Below, one piece after another: positions 44,663-54,600 of a DNA stretch of 64,000 bases. Each line of letters opens with the position of its first letter. The first letter of the stretch is position 1. A program made the position numbers and the translations under genes. The stretch is from Chloroflexi bacterium 44-23. GTDB taxonomy: Bacteria; Chloroflexota; Anaerolineae; Anaerolineales; Anaerolineaceae. The notes under the pieces were generated by a model. That model worked only from the letters and a program-made list of their open reading frames with translations. It did not search any database and was not told where the DNA came from. Where the stretch lies: positions 1-64,000 of the forward strand of contig MKUW01000019.1 in the NCBI GenBank assembly GCA_001899005.1, in the 5' to 3' direction.

Positions 44663-47600
44663 TTATCGGAAAATGAGCGGGAAATAAAATTCGTACCCTT
44701 TTCCATACCAGACGGAATAACGCACGTCATTACCGGCTAATTTTCCGTCCAGTGGAGTGATCTTCAGATAGACTGTCTGTGTGCTGGTGGGGGTATATTT
44801 ATACACTACTGATTGACCATATCCACTTGAATTGACCTCTTTCAACAATGTGGTCGTGTTGCTGGCGTAGAGCTGAGTTTTCATGGCGCTGGTATTACCC
44901 AAGGCGGAAATCATGAAGAGGTACTCTGTACCGGCAACGAGATTCATTTTTACCCAATCAGTATCATTTATTCCACAAAAATTGTGGATCTGGGATGAAG
45001 CGTCTTTGGTCAGACTGCTGGCACCGGAAGCATTATTGTCCGCAGTTTCATAGCTATCCGGAGCGCAGGTGGTGATCGAAGTGCTGGCTTGAGCACTGTT
45101 TGGGTAACTTTCAATGTTGTTGTTGTTATCGATAGCGCGAATGCGGAAGCCATAATTTTTTCCCAGCTCACCGAAATAATTCATGCTGGTTTGGCTGCCG
45201 GGAATATTTGTTTGGAGATCTGTCCATGAGCTGCCATTAACCTGGTATTGGAGATCGTAGTGATCAATTGTGCCATCAGGATCACTTCCGCTCCATTGCA
45301 GCGGGATCAGGGTACTGCCACTGGTTGCGGGCAATGGTGCCAGCTGGCTGGACGGGGTGCTGGTATCAAATCCAGAAATAATGCGCATACTTGTGTTTTG
45401 GTTGTTATTATTGTCAAAGGCTTGGGCGATCAAAAATCCGTTTAAGACCGGTGCATACGCAACCGGATCGAAAGTTGCGGTCCATCCATCAGAACCATTA
45501 CTATCGGATCCCAGCAAGATCCAGGAACTGTTGCGGATATCAGCATTGCGCCAATAGAAATCAACTTTTTTGATCCCTGTCCCGATATCTGTGGCCAGAG
45601 CTCGCAAAGTAAACGCAGTTTTGGGGATAAACGCATTTTTAGGTGATTCGAGCTGCACAATGGGTGGTGTTAGATCCGAGCCACTAACTTTAAGCGTGTA
45701 GAAATGGCTGCTGCTGCCAGCCCGGGGATGATCCCAGGCTTTGACCATTAGATAGTATGTATCGCTTATTGAAGGTGAATAATAAATCTTTGAATCGCGC
45801 CGGACCGCGTACTCTTCATCGTCATTATCCAGTATTAATCGGCCTTGACTGTCGTACAAGAAGATGTAAGGGTCAAGTTGTGAACCGATGTCTTTGGCAT
45901 CAATATCAAAAGTGAGTTGTTCTCCAGCGGTGAGATTTAGGCGATAATAATCAACATCTCCGCCCGGGCAAATAAACGCGCTGACTTGCGAGCCAACCGC
46001 CAGCGTCGATGCCTGGCTAATGTTGTTGTTGGGTTCGCTATCATTACAGCTAATCGGGGCAGTTTTGCTGATCTCGACATTGTCTATAAACCAGCCATAA
46101 CCGCCATTGTAGTACTGATCGACAATATCCAGGTGAAAGCGCAGGCGAATGGTTTTACCGCTATAAGCTGATAGGTTAATGATTGGACTGGTGAGCCAGG
46201 CTTTATCGGCATCCATGCCGAGTTGAAGCAGGTTTTCAAAGGGAGAACCATCGACAGAAATCTGCAGCCAACGTTGATCCCAGAAGGGGTAAAACGATTC
46301 GGTTTCATAGTAATATTCAAATTTGAGGTAATAGCCGCTACTGGGAATACGAATGGGGGGAGAGGTTAAATCACCGCCGCCGATATTGGGATCCCCCAGG
46401 TTGCCGGATCCGGCAGCCGGGTTGTAAAGGTCATTAAATAGCCATACTTTTGAGCTGCGTGAATTAAAGCTAACGTCTGCCAGGTACCACATGGGTACAC
46501 CCAACCAGTTTTGGGCACCACTTTGGAAATCAAAGGTGACGGGAGCGTTTACGAGCGTGTTATTGCTCAAATTGGCCGCTGAAATGGTGAACGAACGGCT
46601 GGCTTCTTTCTCTCCGGCAGAATTGCGCCCCCAAATTTTGACTGTATAAGTACCGGGCAGTAATGAACCCACTGACCAGGCGCTGAGTTTGGTGGCGGCC
46701 AGGTCTTTGTTGAGCGGCCCGCGTAATTCACCCCGGAATGAAGTTGCCCCGACAGATGAGAAATTAATAACGTAGGATTCGCTTTCCACCAAAACCGGCC
46801 GGCTGTAATCGTTAAAGATGGTGTCTATGGTGGGGGTGACTGGCTGGGTTGATCGTGTTACAACCCGCATGGAGGAAACCATATTGGCATTCAAACGGTT
46901 ATCACGCAGATTAGCGTCATTTTCTTCAAAGGCCTCGCTGCGCCCTCCGCCATCGTCGTAATCGAATAACAAAGCGCGAACATTGCTGCCAACCATTAAT
47001 GACTCAACATTGTTATCGCCGAGAGTGCGTAAACTGGCAGTGGAGTAATAATCACCGATGCCGAACTTTTCGCAGATGCCCTGATAATTTGCTTCCGAGT
47101 AAAGCGCGACCTGATCGGCAGTGGGTACGCAGGCAGGGGGTTGAGTTTGAGTACAGGCTGCATTGTTGACAATGGTGCGCACGCCTGTCATTCCGCCTGG
47201 AATGATATTGCCTTCCAGGTCATAGATGCGGGCAGCGATATCAACCGGGCCATTGGCAACCCCGGCTTCACACAAATTGATATCGCCCAGGAAGGAAGTG
47301 CCGCTTAAATCCGGACCGATCACCTTCCAATCTTTGCCCATTTCACGAGCCAGGATTTGAACCTTTTGAATACCAAGATCATCACGGGCCCAACCGCCTA
47401 CTAATAGGCTGGTTTCGTTGATCTCCTGACCGTGAACAGGCATGAGCAAATCACCGCTGGGTGGGTTGGCACCCATATTGCCGGAGGTAAAAAGGTTATC
47501 GGAACTGGTGACGCCAGGAATTTTGCGCATACATTGGGTGCCATAATTTGGAAAGCGGTTGACCTCATCGCAGGTGCGCGGGGTGCCATCGTTAATGGTG

Positions 47601-48568
47601 ACATCATCAAAGCGGATATCAACAGAATTACCCCAATAACTGTTTGGATTGGTATGAACATGGAAGTGCAAATGATGTCCAGTGCTTGCACCGGTATCAT
47701 CTGCATTACCGATGAATTGGCCTTGTACTACGCTGGCCCCAATAGTTCGCAGCGCTTGTGGCACAGTATTTTGTGCCATATGCAAATACAACTGATAGGT
47801 AGTGGGGTTGGTTGATTCATCTTTAAGAATAATATAATTAAAACAACTGGTTTCATAATTGGGACAGGTGGTGTTTAGCTTCCAAACAGTGCCACCGCGC
47901 GCTGCCAATAGCGGGAACATAGTGCCATCTGCAAAATCATAAGCATAGCGACAGGAAGTTTCCGAGCAAGAATTGTAAATAAGGAAATGACCGATGCTGC
48001 CGCTCAGACGTTTGGAAAGGCCACCGGCCCAGGGCAGCTTGTAGCCACGGTAAACAGTTTTCACATCCTTACTTAACGCATCATCCGGCTCTGCATACCG
48101 CAGTTGCATGTCATCACTCATTAGTTCCGCCGGCAAGTTATTGAATGCTTCTTCCCAGTTTATATCGGCTTGCATGGTGATATCCCAAGGTTGGGTTCCA
48201 TCTGCGAGTGATTTCTGACTGTGATCTACTTTTGCAATGGCCAGACCTGGTTCGGCGGCAATTAATTCACCCGTTTCAGGGTCGTGCAGTGCCAACCACA
48301 GCAAAGCGGTTTGACCATCATCAGAATAGATGACGTGATCAATAACCGGATTATAGATGATAAAGGCCAGCACTTCTCCGCTGCCTTTTGCTCCGGAGGA
48401 GACGCTTTTTTCGAAGGCACGTGCCAGACCAGGTTCAATGATTTCACGCGCGGGAACTGATTGTAAACCCGACTCAGGCGGTGGATCTGCAGCCTGTGCT
48501 TTTCCAGGCGGGATTATGAGAGAAACTAAAACAATAATGATTGTCAATAATCTGGTGATGTTACGCAT
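44663..48568 (-). CDS. Large secreted M23-peptidase-like protein with PPC domains
   Basis: A 1301-aa exported protein. Signal peptide at residues 1-27 (cleavage near AQA). An M23/LytM-like domain spans about residues 185-330: YAYDFADG, then GASTGHHLHFHVH, the HxH motif. The expected His four residues before the first Asp is replaced by Arg (RYAYD), so zinc binding may be impaired. Ig-like and crystallin-like parts follow, then a jelly-roll-like segment (about 690-830), two bacterial pre-peptidase C-terminal domains (NNISQASTL... and SYETADNNASGASSL...) and a fibronectin-type repeat. The gene ends with YFPLIFR, a short hydrophobic tail. Likely acts at the cell surface on peptidoglycan or as an adhesin; activity uncertain. 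Confidence 0.8.
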   Translation of the reverse strand: MRNITRLLTIIIVLVSLIIPPGKAQAADPPPESGLQSVPAREIIEPGLARAFEKSVSSGAKGSGEVLAFIIYNPVIDHVIYSDDGQTALLWLALHDPETGELIAAEPGLAIAKVDHSQKSLADGTQPWDITMQADINWEEAFNNLPAELMSDDMQLRYAEPDDALSKDVKTVYRGYKLPWAGGLSKRLSGSIGHFLIYNSCSETSCRYAYDFADGTMFPLLAARGGTVWKLNTTCPNYETSCFNYIILKDESTNPTTYQLYLHMAQNTVPQALRTIGASVVQGQFIGNADDTGASTGHHLHFHVHTNPNSYWGNSVDIRFDDVTINDGTPRTCDEVNRFPNYGTQCMRKIPGVTSSDNLFTSGNMGANPPSGDLLMPVHGQEINETSLLVGGWARDDLGIQKVQILAREMGKDWKVIGPDLSGTSFLGDINLCEAGVANGPVDIAARIYDLEGNIIPGGMTGVRTIVNNAACTQTQPPACVPTADQVALYSEANYQGICEKFGIGDYYSTASLRTLGDNNVESLMVGSNVRALLFDYDDGGGRSEAFEENDANLRDNRLNANMVSSMRVVTRSTQPVTPTIDTIFNDYSRPVLVESESYVINFSSVGATSFRGELRGPLNKDLAATKLSAWSVGSLLPGTYTVKIWGRNSAGEKEASRSFTISAANLSNNTLVNAPVTFDFQSGAQNWLGVPMWYLADVSFNSRSSKVWLFNDLYNPAAGSGNLGDPNIGGGDLTSPPIRIPSSGYYLKFEYYYETESFYPFWDQRWLQISVDGSPFENLLQLGMDADKAWLTSPIINLSAYSGKTIRLRFHLDIVDQYYNGGYGWFIDNVEISKTAPISCNDSEPNNNISQASTLAVGSQVSAFICPGGDVDYYRLNLTAGEQLTFDIDAKDIGSQLDPYIFLYDSQGRLILDNDDEEYAVRRDSKIYYSPSISDTYYLMVKAWDHPRAGSSSHFYTLKVSGSDLTPPIVQLESPKNAFIPKTAFTLRALATDIGTGIKKVDFYWRNADIRNSSWILLGSDSNGSDGWTATFDPVAYAPVLNGFLIAQAFDNNNNQNTSMRIISGFDTSTPSSQLAPLPATSGSTLIPLQWSGSDPDGTIDHYDLQYQVNGSSWTDLQTNIPGSQTSMNYFGELGKNYGFRIRAIDNNNNIESYPNSAQASTSITTCAPDSYETADNNASGASSLTKDASSQIHNFCGINDTDWVKMNLVAGTEYLFMISALGNTSAMKTQLYASNTTTLLKEVNSSGYGQSVVYKYTPTSTQTVYLKITPLDGKLAGNDVRYSVWYGKGYEFYFPLIFR

Positions 48569-48655
48569 GAGCCTTCATCCTTCTCAGGTTTTCTGGCCAA
48601 AAAAACAGCCATTGATCGGTGTCAACTCGCTACTAGTTGCAAGTACTATGCCCGA

Positions 48656-49672
48656 TCAAATCAGTGTTAACTCACACACAAACAAATCCAGATCAATTGA
48701 AAGTTCCATGAGACTTTTCTTATTATTCTCATCAATTTTTAAGAGGCGTTGAAAAATAATTTTCAGTTGCTCTAAAGAAAAGCGTTGGGCTTGTTTTTCT
48801 AATTTCTCTGCGACAAACGGATGCACTTTCATACTGGCGGCTATAGTGTTGCGGTTTCCCAGATCGATCAATTCACGAGTTTGCAAAAGCAATCGAAACT
48901 GACGGATGATCATACCAAAAACGCGATAGGGGTCTTCCTGATCCATGAGCTCATGCAGAAGCTGCAATGCCAATGGCTGTCTGCCTTCAGCCATGGCATC
49001 TACCATATTGAAAATGCTACTTGGGGCAACATCAGCCACCAGCTCTTTGACATCATCCAGCTCGATTGCACGCGAGAAATTGACGTAAGTAAGCAGCTTG
49101 TTGATTTCCTGGCTGGCGAGCTGTGTGTTGGTACCGACCAGATTGGCCAGTTCACGCGCCGCATCAGGTAAGATCTGGCCGTTTTGCCGCCGCACTTCTT
49201 CAATGATCCAGGTTTGCATTTGAGCGGGAGCCGGCAGGGCAAATTCCCGAGAGAAGACAACATTGGCAGGTTGGCTATCAGCCCATATTCGAAACCAATG
49301 GCCTTTTTTGAAATCTTTCCAATCCTTGCGGTCCAATTCGGTGGAGACTACGATTATTAAAGCGGTGCTGGCTGGCAAGCTTTGTATTAGTTGGAGAAAA
49401 TTCTGTGTGTTTTTCTCACCTTTTAGTTGCTCGATGGCTTCAGTTAATATGACTGTACGGCGGTTGACCAGAAAAGGCATGGCAAATGCAGCAGAGCGGA
49501 TTTCATCAACACTGGCTTTGCTTCCCAGGCGGGTGATGTTTAAATCCCCAAGGGTAGCATCTTCATAATGGGCGAGCATTTCTTGAACTGCCCTGGCCAT
49601 CGCATAGTCATCATCCCCGTAAAGGAGATAAACACCTGGTTTTTTCTCACTGGATGCCTTGGAGGGATTCAT
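48656..49672 (-). CDS. holA: DNA polymerase III delta subunit
   Basis: Clamp-loader subunit that opens the sliding clamp. The 338-aa protein starts with the family opening PGVYLLYGDDDYAMARAV, has SKASVDEIRSAAFAMPFLVNRR.. as the degenerate AAA region near residue 55, ILPDAARELANLVGTNTQ near residue 178, and the C-terminal collar with MIIRQFRLLLQTRELI near residue 255. The length matches HolA. The ATG at 49672 begins the conserved part; a longer in-frame extension crosses into the neighbouring DUF6391 gene and is not used. The ribosome site is weak. Confidence 0.9.
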   Translation of the reverse strand: MNPSKASSEKKPGVYLLYGDDDYAMARAVQEMLAHYEDATLGDLNITRLGSKASVDEIRSAAFAMPFLVNRRTVILTEAIEQLKGEKNTQNFLQLIQSLPASTALIIVVSTELDRKDWKDFKKGHWFRIWADSQPANVVFSREFALPAPAQMQTWIIEEVRRQNGQILPDAARELANLVGTNTQLASQEINKLLTYVNFSRAIELDDVKELVADVAPSSIFNMVDAMAEGRQPLALQLLHELMDQEDPYRVFGMIIRQFRLLLQTRELIDLGNRNTIAASMKVHPFVAEKLEKQAQRFSLEQLKIIFQRLLKIDENNKKSLMELSIDLDLFVCELTLI

Positions 49673-49680
49673 TGAAGGAT

Positions 49681-50199
49681 CTAATCCGAAGTTAATACCC
49701 GATGAGCGGGTGGATTTCTCTCCATAAAACGCTGCACCTCGGTCAAGTGTAAACTGCCGAGCTGCGACTCTGTCGTTACCCATTCCTGCATTTTTGGTCC
49801 TAACGGTTGGGCGAAGATTAAGCCAATTGTCACCAGTGAAATAATATTGGGCAGACGATCGACACGATCCCGCCATGTTTTCGGCATACTGAGCGTTGCT
49901 AACCACGCGAATAAACCGCCAATAATGCCAGAAGTGACAAAATTGGTGCCGCAGTTCGGGTGAATGGCAAGCGAATGTTCACCTGACATTAACCGCTTTC
50001 GTGCTTCCTGAGCTGCCTGAATCAGATCTTCGGAATCGACTTGACCGATTACCCAAAAACCAAAAGTTCCTGAAAGACCCGCAAGGCGGCTGGCTTTATT
50101 TTGTTGCGCCAGAATTTGAAGCGTGGCGTGTTCTAACGCGTGGTTGCGGCGTATACGTAAGATGGGTCCCCAATTTAATAGCATTTTTCCAATATTCAT
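49681..50199 (-). CDS. DUF6391 family membrane protein
   Basis: A 172-aa protein with the family's opening LRIRRNHALEHATLQIL near residue 14 and IHPNCGTNFVTSGIIGGLFAWLA near residue 79. Two hydrophobic segments (about 85-105 and 120-135) suggest membrane insertion. DUF6391 proteins occur in Chloroflexota and cyanobacteria and have no known role. AAGGA is 8 bases before the ATG. Its stop lies 8 bases before the holA start, so the two are probably co-transcribed. Confidence 0.75.
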   Translation of the reverse strand: MNIGKMLLNWGPILRIRRNHALEHATLQILAQQNKASRLAGLSGTFGFWVIGQVDSEDLIQAAQEARKRLMSGEHSLAIHPNCGTNFVTSGIIGGLFAWLATLSMPKTWRDRVDRLPNIISLVTIGLIFAQPLGPKMQEWVTTESQLGSLHLTEVQRFMERNPPAHRVLTSD

Positions 50200-50552
50200 T
50201 GATTTTTCCTTGATTAAGTTGTCATTCCTTTATACCAGAAAATACAATAAACGCCACTCCCTATTTTTGTAAGGGGTAATTACCTGTCAGCAGATGGTTG
50301 ATAGGTAAAGGTATGTTGCCCTGGATAATGCTCAGTTCGCGTAAGTGATGCTATTTCCATCCAAATGATCGCCAGGCTTGAGACGACAGCCTCAAAAAGA
50401 GCAGGATGTGGGAAGAACTGCTTATCAAGTTCGATCTAAAGGAAAGACAGGCGCAGTGATGGTGAGCGTTTAATAAGAGATTGGGATGCAACTCGAAGCA
50501 AGGCTGTGCAGAGGCCGGATCATTGCCTTACTTTTCTATTCTACCTTAGGGG
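50200..50552. other. Intergenic region, no gene seen
   Basis: Spacer between the PLDc_N peptide and the DUF6391 gene on the same strand. No repeat, terminator or coding frame was recognised. Confidence 0.4.
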
Positions 50553-50786
50553 TTAGAAAGATTGTGCGTTGTTTTGTTCGTTCTGACGACCTATAAAGAA
50601 GTAAAGAATTGGACCAATCACGCTAACTGCAATGATGACAATCACCCATAACCATTTTGGTCCATTTGTTTGTTTACGTTTAATTAAATCAATCAAGGCA
50701 GCAAGGAACAAACCAAAATGGATGATGATAAGGGAGGTTATCAGGGGATGTATCCTGGGAATTAGGGCAAATATATCCAGATTCAT
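50553..50786 (-). CDS. PLDc_N domain small membrane protein
   Basis: A 77-aa protein with two hydrophobic helices (about 13-35 and 46-66) joined by a Lys/Arg-rich loop KRKQTNGPKWLW, and the PIGPILYFFIGR-like ending (VIGPILYFFIGR) of the phospholipase D nuclease N-terminal family. AAAGGAGC lies before the ATG at 50786; the 28 preceding codons are ignored. Such short proteins sit in the membrane and are often paired with transporters, though none is adjacent. Confidence 0.85.
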   Translation of the reverse strand: MNLDIFALIPRIHPLITSLIIIHFGLFLAALIDLIKRKQTNGPKWLWVIVIIAVSVIGPILYFFIGRQNEQNNAQSF

Positions 50787-50879
50787 AAGTGCTCCTTTGG
50801 TGATTTTTTCCGACAAGGAAGACCAGATAAAACCTGATAATGTATTATCCCAGCAGATTGAAGCCAACACAATTCTACT

Positions 50880-51425
50880 TTGATGCTTTAATTGAAACCG
50901 ATGGCAACTGATGGATAACTGCCATTGCGAGGAGGGCGTGTAATGCCCGGCGAAACAATTCTGTTCTATGCGAGAAAGATTGCTTCGCTGCGCTGCTGCC
51001 GCTCATAACAAAAAGCAGGGATAGTTTGGTGCGTTACAAACTAACTTGAAAAAAAAGTCAAAAGGCTTTCTTTCCGAGGCGTATTATGTCTCTTTCACGT
51101 GAGATCTCGCGTAAGGGCGAACCATCCGGGAAACCATTCCATCCTCTAAAAACACACCCATCGCGGATGCTTCGCCCATAAGCCGACTGCTGCTCATAAC
51201 AAAACTCAAACGTCGCAACTTAACCACTCTCGAAAATGGGTACTCTTGCTCCAATCCACTCCGGTCTTTTAGATTTGGTATTGCCTTTCATTTTACCAAT
51301 TTGTTATTTCTGCTTTTGATGGCGCTTTGCGTCATTGGATGGTCTCGCAATTACAATCCAATCAGCAAAGGTCTGCAAGAAGGGGGAATGCTTGAATTTT
51401 GGGGATTGTTGATTCTGGCTGAACA
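50880..51425. repeat. Repeat family C, copy 2
   Basis: Same order of blocks as copy 1: ATTGAAACCGAT, GATGGATAACTG, GGGCGTGTAATGCCC, GATTGCTTCGCTGCGCTG, the CACGTGAGATCTCG block, GGGCGAA...TTCGCCC, and AATCAGCAAAGGTCTG about 482 bases in. The internal ORF (51087-51179) reads MSLSREISRKGEPSG... and ends at a TAA. Confidence 0.8.
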
Positions 51426-51638
51426 GAGCTAAGCTAGGAAATATGAATCAGAAGAGAAGGTCTATGCCTTTTTGCTCGTTTTTATCCCAATCCGGGATAG
51501 TGTTCCTCACGATATAAAAAGAACAAGCGTTGTGGCCCTGGACAAACGCGGTTGATGCTTAGCAGAGGGTTGTTAACGCATAACAATTTAAATTTTGATT
51601 TCCAATTAGATGCTGCTTGCTGGCGCAACGACTAACCG

Positions 51639-51908
51639 CTAGCGTGATACCTCGACAAGTATGTGACGCGCGACACTGTACTCGAGGGCCAATTCAGTCT
51701 CTTCTATCTGGATCGTCATTTCAGGCCGGGTGGAAAGAACCCGGATTGTGCGCCCAGTAAACAGGCCATAAGCATGCAAATGCTTGCGGACTGATTCACT
51801 TAATTCGGGCATTGCCACGATGCGAATGGATTGATCTTGCTTAATATCGGCCAGTGTCAGCATTCGATCGGAATGCTTTCTTTTTGCAAATCTTAATTTG
51901 TTCTTCAC
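51639..51908 (-). CDS. feoA: FeoA family protein
   Basis: An 89-aa SH3-like protein with the FeoA pattern: MLTLADIKQDQSIRIVAM, ESVRKHLHAYGLFTGRTIRVL and ELALEYSVARHILVE. FeoA assists or regulates the FeoB ferrous-iron transporter on the cytoplasmic side. Its ATG overlaps the stop of the zinc-ribbon gene (ATGA), making it the last gene of a coupled operon. A second in-frame ATG 45 bases in is an alternative start that would give the usual ~75-aa length. Confidence 0.88.
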   Translation of the reverse strand: MKNKLRFAKRKHSDRMLTLADIKQDQSIRIVAMPELSESVRKHLHAYGLFTGRTIRVLSTRPEMTIQIEETELALEYSVARHILVEVSR

Positions 51909-52126
51909 ACAGTTTTTTCTTTCAGAAATTTAGATAACCAGCGCGCCCAACTGGAAGCGTATGGATTGACAGCCTCGGTACCGCAGTTGGGGCAGCAGAC
52001 CATTTTCGCTGATGAGGGGTCATCTTTGGCACAGCCGCTGTGAAGAGGACAGCGGTTGCAGCTAGAAAATTCAGTGGGTGAAAATTTTGTCCCACAAGCA
52101 ACGCACGAGAGAATAATTGTGCTCAT
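51905..52126 (-). CDS. Small zinc-ribbon protein of the feo operon
   Basis: A 73-aa Cys-rich protein with CVACG (residues 8-12), SSCNRCPLHSGC (about 21-32) and CCPNCG (about 44-49), enough for one or two metal sites, and a Trp/Lys-rich helical tail. The start at 52126 overlaps the feoB stop (ATGA) and its own stop overlaps the feoA start, so all three are translationally coupled. It takes the place of FeoC but does not look like the winged-helix FeoC. It may bind zinc or an iron-sulfur cluster and tune FeoB; inference only. Confidence 0.75.
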   Translation of the reverse strand: MSTIILSCVACGTKFSPTEFSSCNRCPLHSGCAKDDPSSAKMVCCPNCGTEAVNPYASSWARWLSKFLKEKTV

Positions 52127-54096
52127 CCCAGCCACCCGGTATAGGTTAGAAAGCGTTGTAATAAGCCTCCCACCAGAACAGAGAAAGGAAAGATGAAAAC
52201 AATCATGGCCAGGCCTTGCTTCCAGCCGCGTTCCTTGACCATCATGAACATGGAGGCAATACAGGGAACAAAGAGTGTAATTGTGGTGATGGCGACAACC
52301 ATTTGAAGTGGATTGAGTATTCCATCACTGCGCATGACGAATAGACCTGTGGCGGCAAAATCACGGCGCATAAGGCCTAATAAAAATGCGGTGGCCGCTT
52401 CGGAAGGAAGGCCCAGCCAGTTGACTACCATTGGTTCCAGTGCTTGAATTATTTTCGGTAGAATGTGAACCTGGTCGAGAACAAATAAAAAGAACGTACC
52501 AATAATAAATAAAGGCAGTGCCTCTTTGACATACCACTCCAGACGTGCGGCTGTCTTGATTAAAACATTGCTTACGACCGGCATACGCAAGGGAGGTAGT
52601 TCCACTACCAGCGGTTGGCGCTCCCCCGGCATAACCTGAGCGGCCAGCCAACCGATCAGGAACATGACCAGCAGGACGACTCCCAACCAGACCAGCGTGC
52701 CAACAAAGCTGATTCCGGCTAACAAGCCCATGACTACTCCCAATTGTGCGGAACATGGCACCGCCAGCGCCAGCAGCAGCGTTACCAGAATTCGATCGCG
52801 TTTGCTATTCATGATGCGAGTGGTCATAGTGGCCATGGTCACACAACCCAGTCCGAGTACCATGGGCAGGACAGCCTGGCCATTCAGCCCCATCCACGAA
52901 AAAACGCGGTTGCTCAGTACTGAAAGGCGCGGTAGGTAGCCTGAGTCTTCGAGAATACCAAAACTGATAAAGAAAGTTACCACAATTGGGAAGAGCAGCG
53001 CCAGCGCGTAAGTCATTCCCATTGTCCACAAGCCGTACTGGCCAAAGAACAAATCTCGGAAGAAAGGCCAGGGAATTAATTCACCGACTTGGCTGGTCAA
53101 CCAGGGATTAATGATGCCGCTAAAAAGGTCTTTCTCGATCCAACCAACCAGCGTTCCGGCGCCAAAAACGCCGACAAACCAATACATGGCCAATAAAACC
53201 ACTGCCAAAATGGGCAATCCCCAGAGTGGATGAGTGGCCAACCGGCCAAGCCGTCCGCTGATTGAAAGTCCCTGGTTAATGTCTTTCTGGCTGATTTGAT
53301 GTGCCAGCGAATCTACAAATTGCTCGCGCGTGTTTTGAATGATATCTTCAGTGGGGTGTGAAAGGTTAAGCTCGAGGTTAGTACGCAGATCTACGAGTGC
53401 ATTAAGCTGCTCTGCTGATAAATGGCTGGAGAGCCAGACAGCACTGACACTATCGTGGCATAACCAAAAAAGTGACAGAGCGCGCTTTGAAATTAAGCTT
53501 TCCGGCAGGTATTCCTGCATTTTTGCCAGCGCATCTTCGATTACCGGAGGGTATTGCACCTGCAATTTGCTGGCCGGGACATATTTTAATGCCAGCAGCA
53601 AATCGCTAATTCCACGGCCGCGCGTGGCGATGGTTTTGATCACAGGAATCTCGAGAAGACGGCTTAGTTTACCAGCCTCAATTTGTAAACCACGAGACTG
53701 GGCTTCGTCAAACATATTCAAGGCCAGCACCAACGGCACTCCCATTTCAGCCAGTTGTACGGTCAGGTGTAATGTTCGGCGGATATTCTTGGCATCGCCA
53801 ACCTGAATGACTGCCTGGAGATTTTCATCCAACAAAACCTGTGCGGTAACGGCTTCGTCTTCGCTGCGAGCTGGGAAGGTGACAATACCGGGTGTATCGA
53901 TGACTGGAATGTTCTCGAGGGCTTTAATATTGCCATGTGAAAGTCCAACGGTTGTGCCTGGGTAATTGGAAACCACGACGTAGTGCCCTGTTAGGCGGTG
54001 AAAAAGAACCGATTTGCCCACATTGGGGTTGCCAACCAGGGCAATTTTGCGGTTCGGGAAGACTGGTAATTGTGAAGATACTGCAACTGCGCTCAT
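52123..54096 (-). CDS. feoB: Ferrous iron transporter FeoB
   Basis: Imports Fe(II) across the cytoplasmic membrane. The 657-aa protein has an N-terminal G-protein domain: P-loop GNPNVGKS (residues 22-29), NYPGTTVG switch I, DTPG (G3) and LNMFDEA (the NxxD-like G4), then a helical spacer, and about eight membrane segments with the Cys-containing VLGLGCVTMATM and LAVPCSAQLGV motifs typical of the gate. The gene lies 35 bases after the fur-like gene and is coupled to a zinc-ribbon protein and FeoA. Confidence 0.96.
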   Translation of the reverse strand: MSAVAVSSQLPVFPNRKIALVGNPNVGKSVLFHRLTGHYVVVSNYPGTTVGLSHGNIKALENIPVIDTPGIVTFPARSEDEAVTAQVLLDENLQAVIQVGDAKNIRRTLHLTVQLAEMGVPLVLALNMFDEAQSRGLQIEAGKLSRLLEIPVIKTIATRGRGISDLLLALKYVPASKLQVQYPPVIEDALAKMQEYLPESLISKRALSLFWLCHDSVSAVWLSSHLSAEQLNALVDLRTNLELNLSHPTEDIIQNTREQFVDSLAHQISQKDINQGLSISGRLGRLATHPLWGLPILAVVLLAMYWFVGVFGAGTLVGWIEKDLFSGIINPWLTSQVGELIPWPFFRDLFFGQYGLWTMGMTYALALLFPIVVTFFISFGILEDSGYLPRLSVLSNRVFSWMGLNGQAVLPMVLGLGCVTMATMTTRIMNSKRDRILVTLLLALAVPCSAQLGVVMGLLAGISFVGTLVWLGVVLLVMFLIGWLAAQVMPGERQPLVVELPPLRMPVVSNVLIKTAARLEWYVKEALPLFIIGTFFLFVLDQVHILPKIIQALEPMVVNWLGLPSEAATAFLLGLMRRDFAATGLFVMRSDGILNPLQMVVAITTITLFVPCIASMFMMVKERGWKQGLAMIVFIFPFSVLVGGLLQRFLTYTGWLG

Positions 54097-54131
54097 ATGA
54101 CTGTGTATTCTTTCTTTTCAGTGACTGGTGA

Positions 54132-54581
54132 TCATTTTAATTCACGGCAATCTGCACAAATGCCATAAAGAATCAGGCTGGCGGATTGTACTACTGCGCC
54201 GGTAGAGTCTGAGAATTGAGCTTTGAATTGCTCCACTTCGGGGGCGGAAAACTCGAAGATTTGACAGCACTCCTGGCAGCGAAAGTGATAATGGTCGCTT
54301 TGAGGAGGGTCAATCATAGCGTCAAATCGTTCCTGGCGGCGGTCATCGTCAAAAACGAGCGGCGTGACCAGCTTAAGATCAATCAACCAGCGTAGGTTGC
54401 GGTAAACGGTTGAGAGATTCAAGCTTTCATCATATTGACTGGCTGCCAGATAGATTTCTTCAGCGGTGGGGTGGCCGGGCATGGATTGCAACAATTCCAA
54501 AATCAGCTTGCGCTGGCTGGTCATGCGGCCGCCTTGCAGCTTCAGGATCGATTCTGCTTGTTCGATTAGTGTACTATTCAA
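54132..54581 (-). CDS. fur: Fur-family metalloregulator
   Basis: A 149-aa regulator with the Fur winged helix (GRMTSQRKLILELL, then HPTAEEIYLAA and NLSTVYRNLRWL), the metal-site stretch DHYHFRCQECCQIFEF, and a C-terminal CADC giving the CxxC...CxxC structural zinc site. It should repress iron, zinc or manganese uptake when the metal is plentiful; placing feoB directly downstream argues for iron. A palindromic operator lies 20 bases upstream of its start, so the whole operon is likely self-controlled. Zur or PerR identity cannot be excluded. Confidence 0.92.
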   Translation of the reverse strand: MNSTLIEQAESILKLQGGRMTSQRKLILELLQSMPGHPTAEEIYLAASQYDESLNLSTVYRNLRWLIDLKLVTPLVFDDDRRQERFDAMIDPPQSDHYHFRCQECCQIFEFSAPEVEQFKAQFSDSTGAVVQSASLILYGICADCRELK

Positions 54582-54600
54582 GGGATCTCCACGTAATGAT

